The notes under the pieces are model-generated. The model saw nothing but the letters and a program-made list of their open reading frames with translations. It searched no databases and was not told the DNA's origin. From an uncultured Pseudomonadota bacterium (GTDB lineage: Bacteria; Pseudomonadota; Gammaproteobacteria; Steroidobacterales; Steroidobacteraceae), in NCBI GenBank assembly GCA_903910215.1, contig CAIVYV010000365.1, positions 1-6,401 on the forward strand: 6,401 bases of DNA, given 5' to 3'. Below are positions 6,079 through 6,401 of this stretch, one piece after another. The position numbers were made by a program, and so were the translations under genes. The stretch's first letter is position 1; the number at the start of each line of letters is the position of its first letter.

Positions 6079-6401
6079 TCGAAAAGAGTCTTGAAAAACT
6101 CATTTTTGCGTGCCGCTGGTTGCTAGCGCCGCTCTATCTTGGCCTATCGCTTGCGCTGATTGCGCTCGGGGTCAAATTCTTCCAGGAGGCGCTGCACGTT
6201 ATCTTGGAGGTCGGTTCGATGCCCGAAGATCAGCTGGTGCTGATCGTACTGACCTTAATCGATATCGTTCTGGTCGGGAGCCTCATCGTGATGGTGATGT
6301 TCTCCGGTTACGAGAATTTCGTGTCGCGACTCGATGTAGCACAAGATGGCGAAAAGCTCGGCTGGTTAGGCAAGCTCGACGCAGGCACGCTGAAGCTCAA
6401 A
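6075..6401 (+). CDS. yqhA: YqhA / UPF0114 family membrane protein (partial, C-terminus outside window)
   Basis: I translated this gene by hand because it runs off the right edge: 109 residues are visible of about 165 in E. coli YqhA. Recognisable segments are CRWLLAPLYLGLSLALIALG at 13-32, KFFQEALHV at 34-42, a second membrane segment at about 54-76, MFSGYENFVSRLD at 75-87 and KLGWLGKLDAGTLK at 94-107, all close to the E. coli protein. It is an integral inner-membrane protein whose biochemical function is unknown to me. The ATG overlaps the TGA of the cytochrome b561 gene and follows an AGGAAG, so the two are probably translationally coupled. The family name is secure; no role should be read into it beyond membrane location. 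Confidence 0.93.
   Translation, partial: MIEKSLEKLIFACRWLLAPLYLGLSLALIALGVKFFQEALHVILEVGSMPEDQLVLIVLTLIDIVLVGSLIVMVMFSGYENFVSRLDVAQDGEKLGWLGKLDAGTLKLK

Overview
The window is gene-dense DNA of moderately high GC content. It looks like a proteobacterial chromosome, most likely gammaproteobacterial: PutP and YqhA read very close to the enterobacterial proteins as I remember them. I could not search a database, so genus and species are open. I see no RNA genes, insertion sequences, CRISPR arrays or prophage genes, and no intergenic stretch longer than about 15 bp.

There are two divergent gene blocks whose starts are only 14 bp apart (4940-4953). The left block lies on the minus strand and reads, in order of transcription: an iron-sulfur (6-4) photolyase/cryptochrome of the PhrB type (4939-3344), a short-chain dehydrogenase (3347-2520), a small glyoxalase/extradiol-dioxygenase-like VOC protein (2523-2095), an alpha/beta hydrolase (2098-1238), and a PutP sodium/proline symporter (1241 running off the left edge). 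All four junctions are 4-base stop/start overlaps (ATGA, ATGA, GTGA, GTGA), so these five genes almost certainly form one translationally coupled operon.

The right block lies on the plus strand: a RimJ/RimL-like GNAT acetyltransferase (4954-5517), a four-helix cytochrome b561 (5527-6078), and a YqhA/UPF0114 membrane protein (6075, running off the right edge). The last two also overlap by ATGA.

How the parts work together is inference. The photolyase repairs UV lesions or senses light. The b561 family includes a superoxide:quinone oxidoreductase, and proline uptake often serves stress protection, so a light/oxidative-stress theme is possible. The dehydrogenase, VOC protein and hydrolase look like a small catabolic or detoxification set whose substrate cannot be read from sequence. 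The most unusual aspects are that enzyme set locked between a photolyase and a proline transporter, and a perfect 12-bp palindrome in the tiny divergent gap that overlaps the acetyltransferase start codon.
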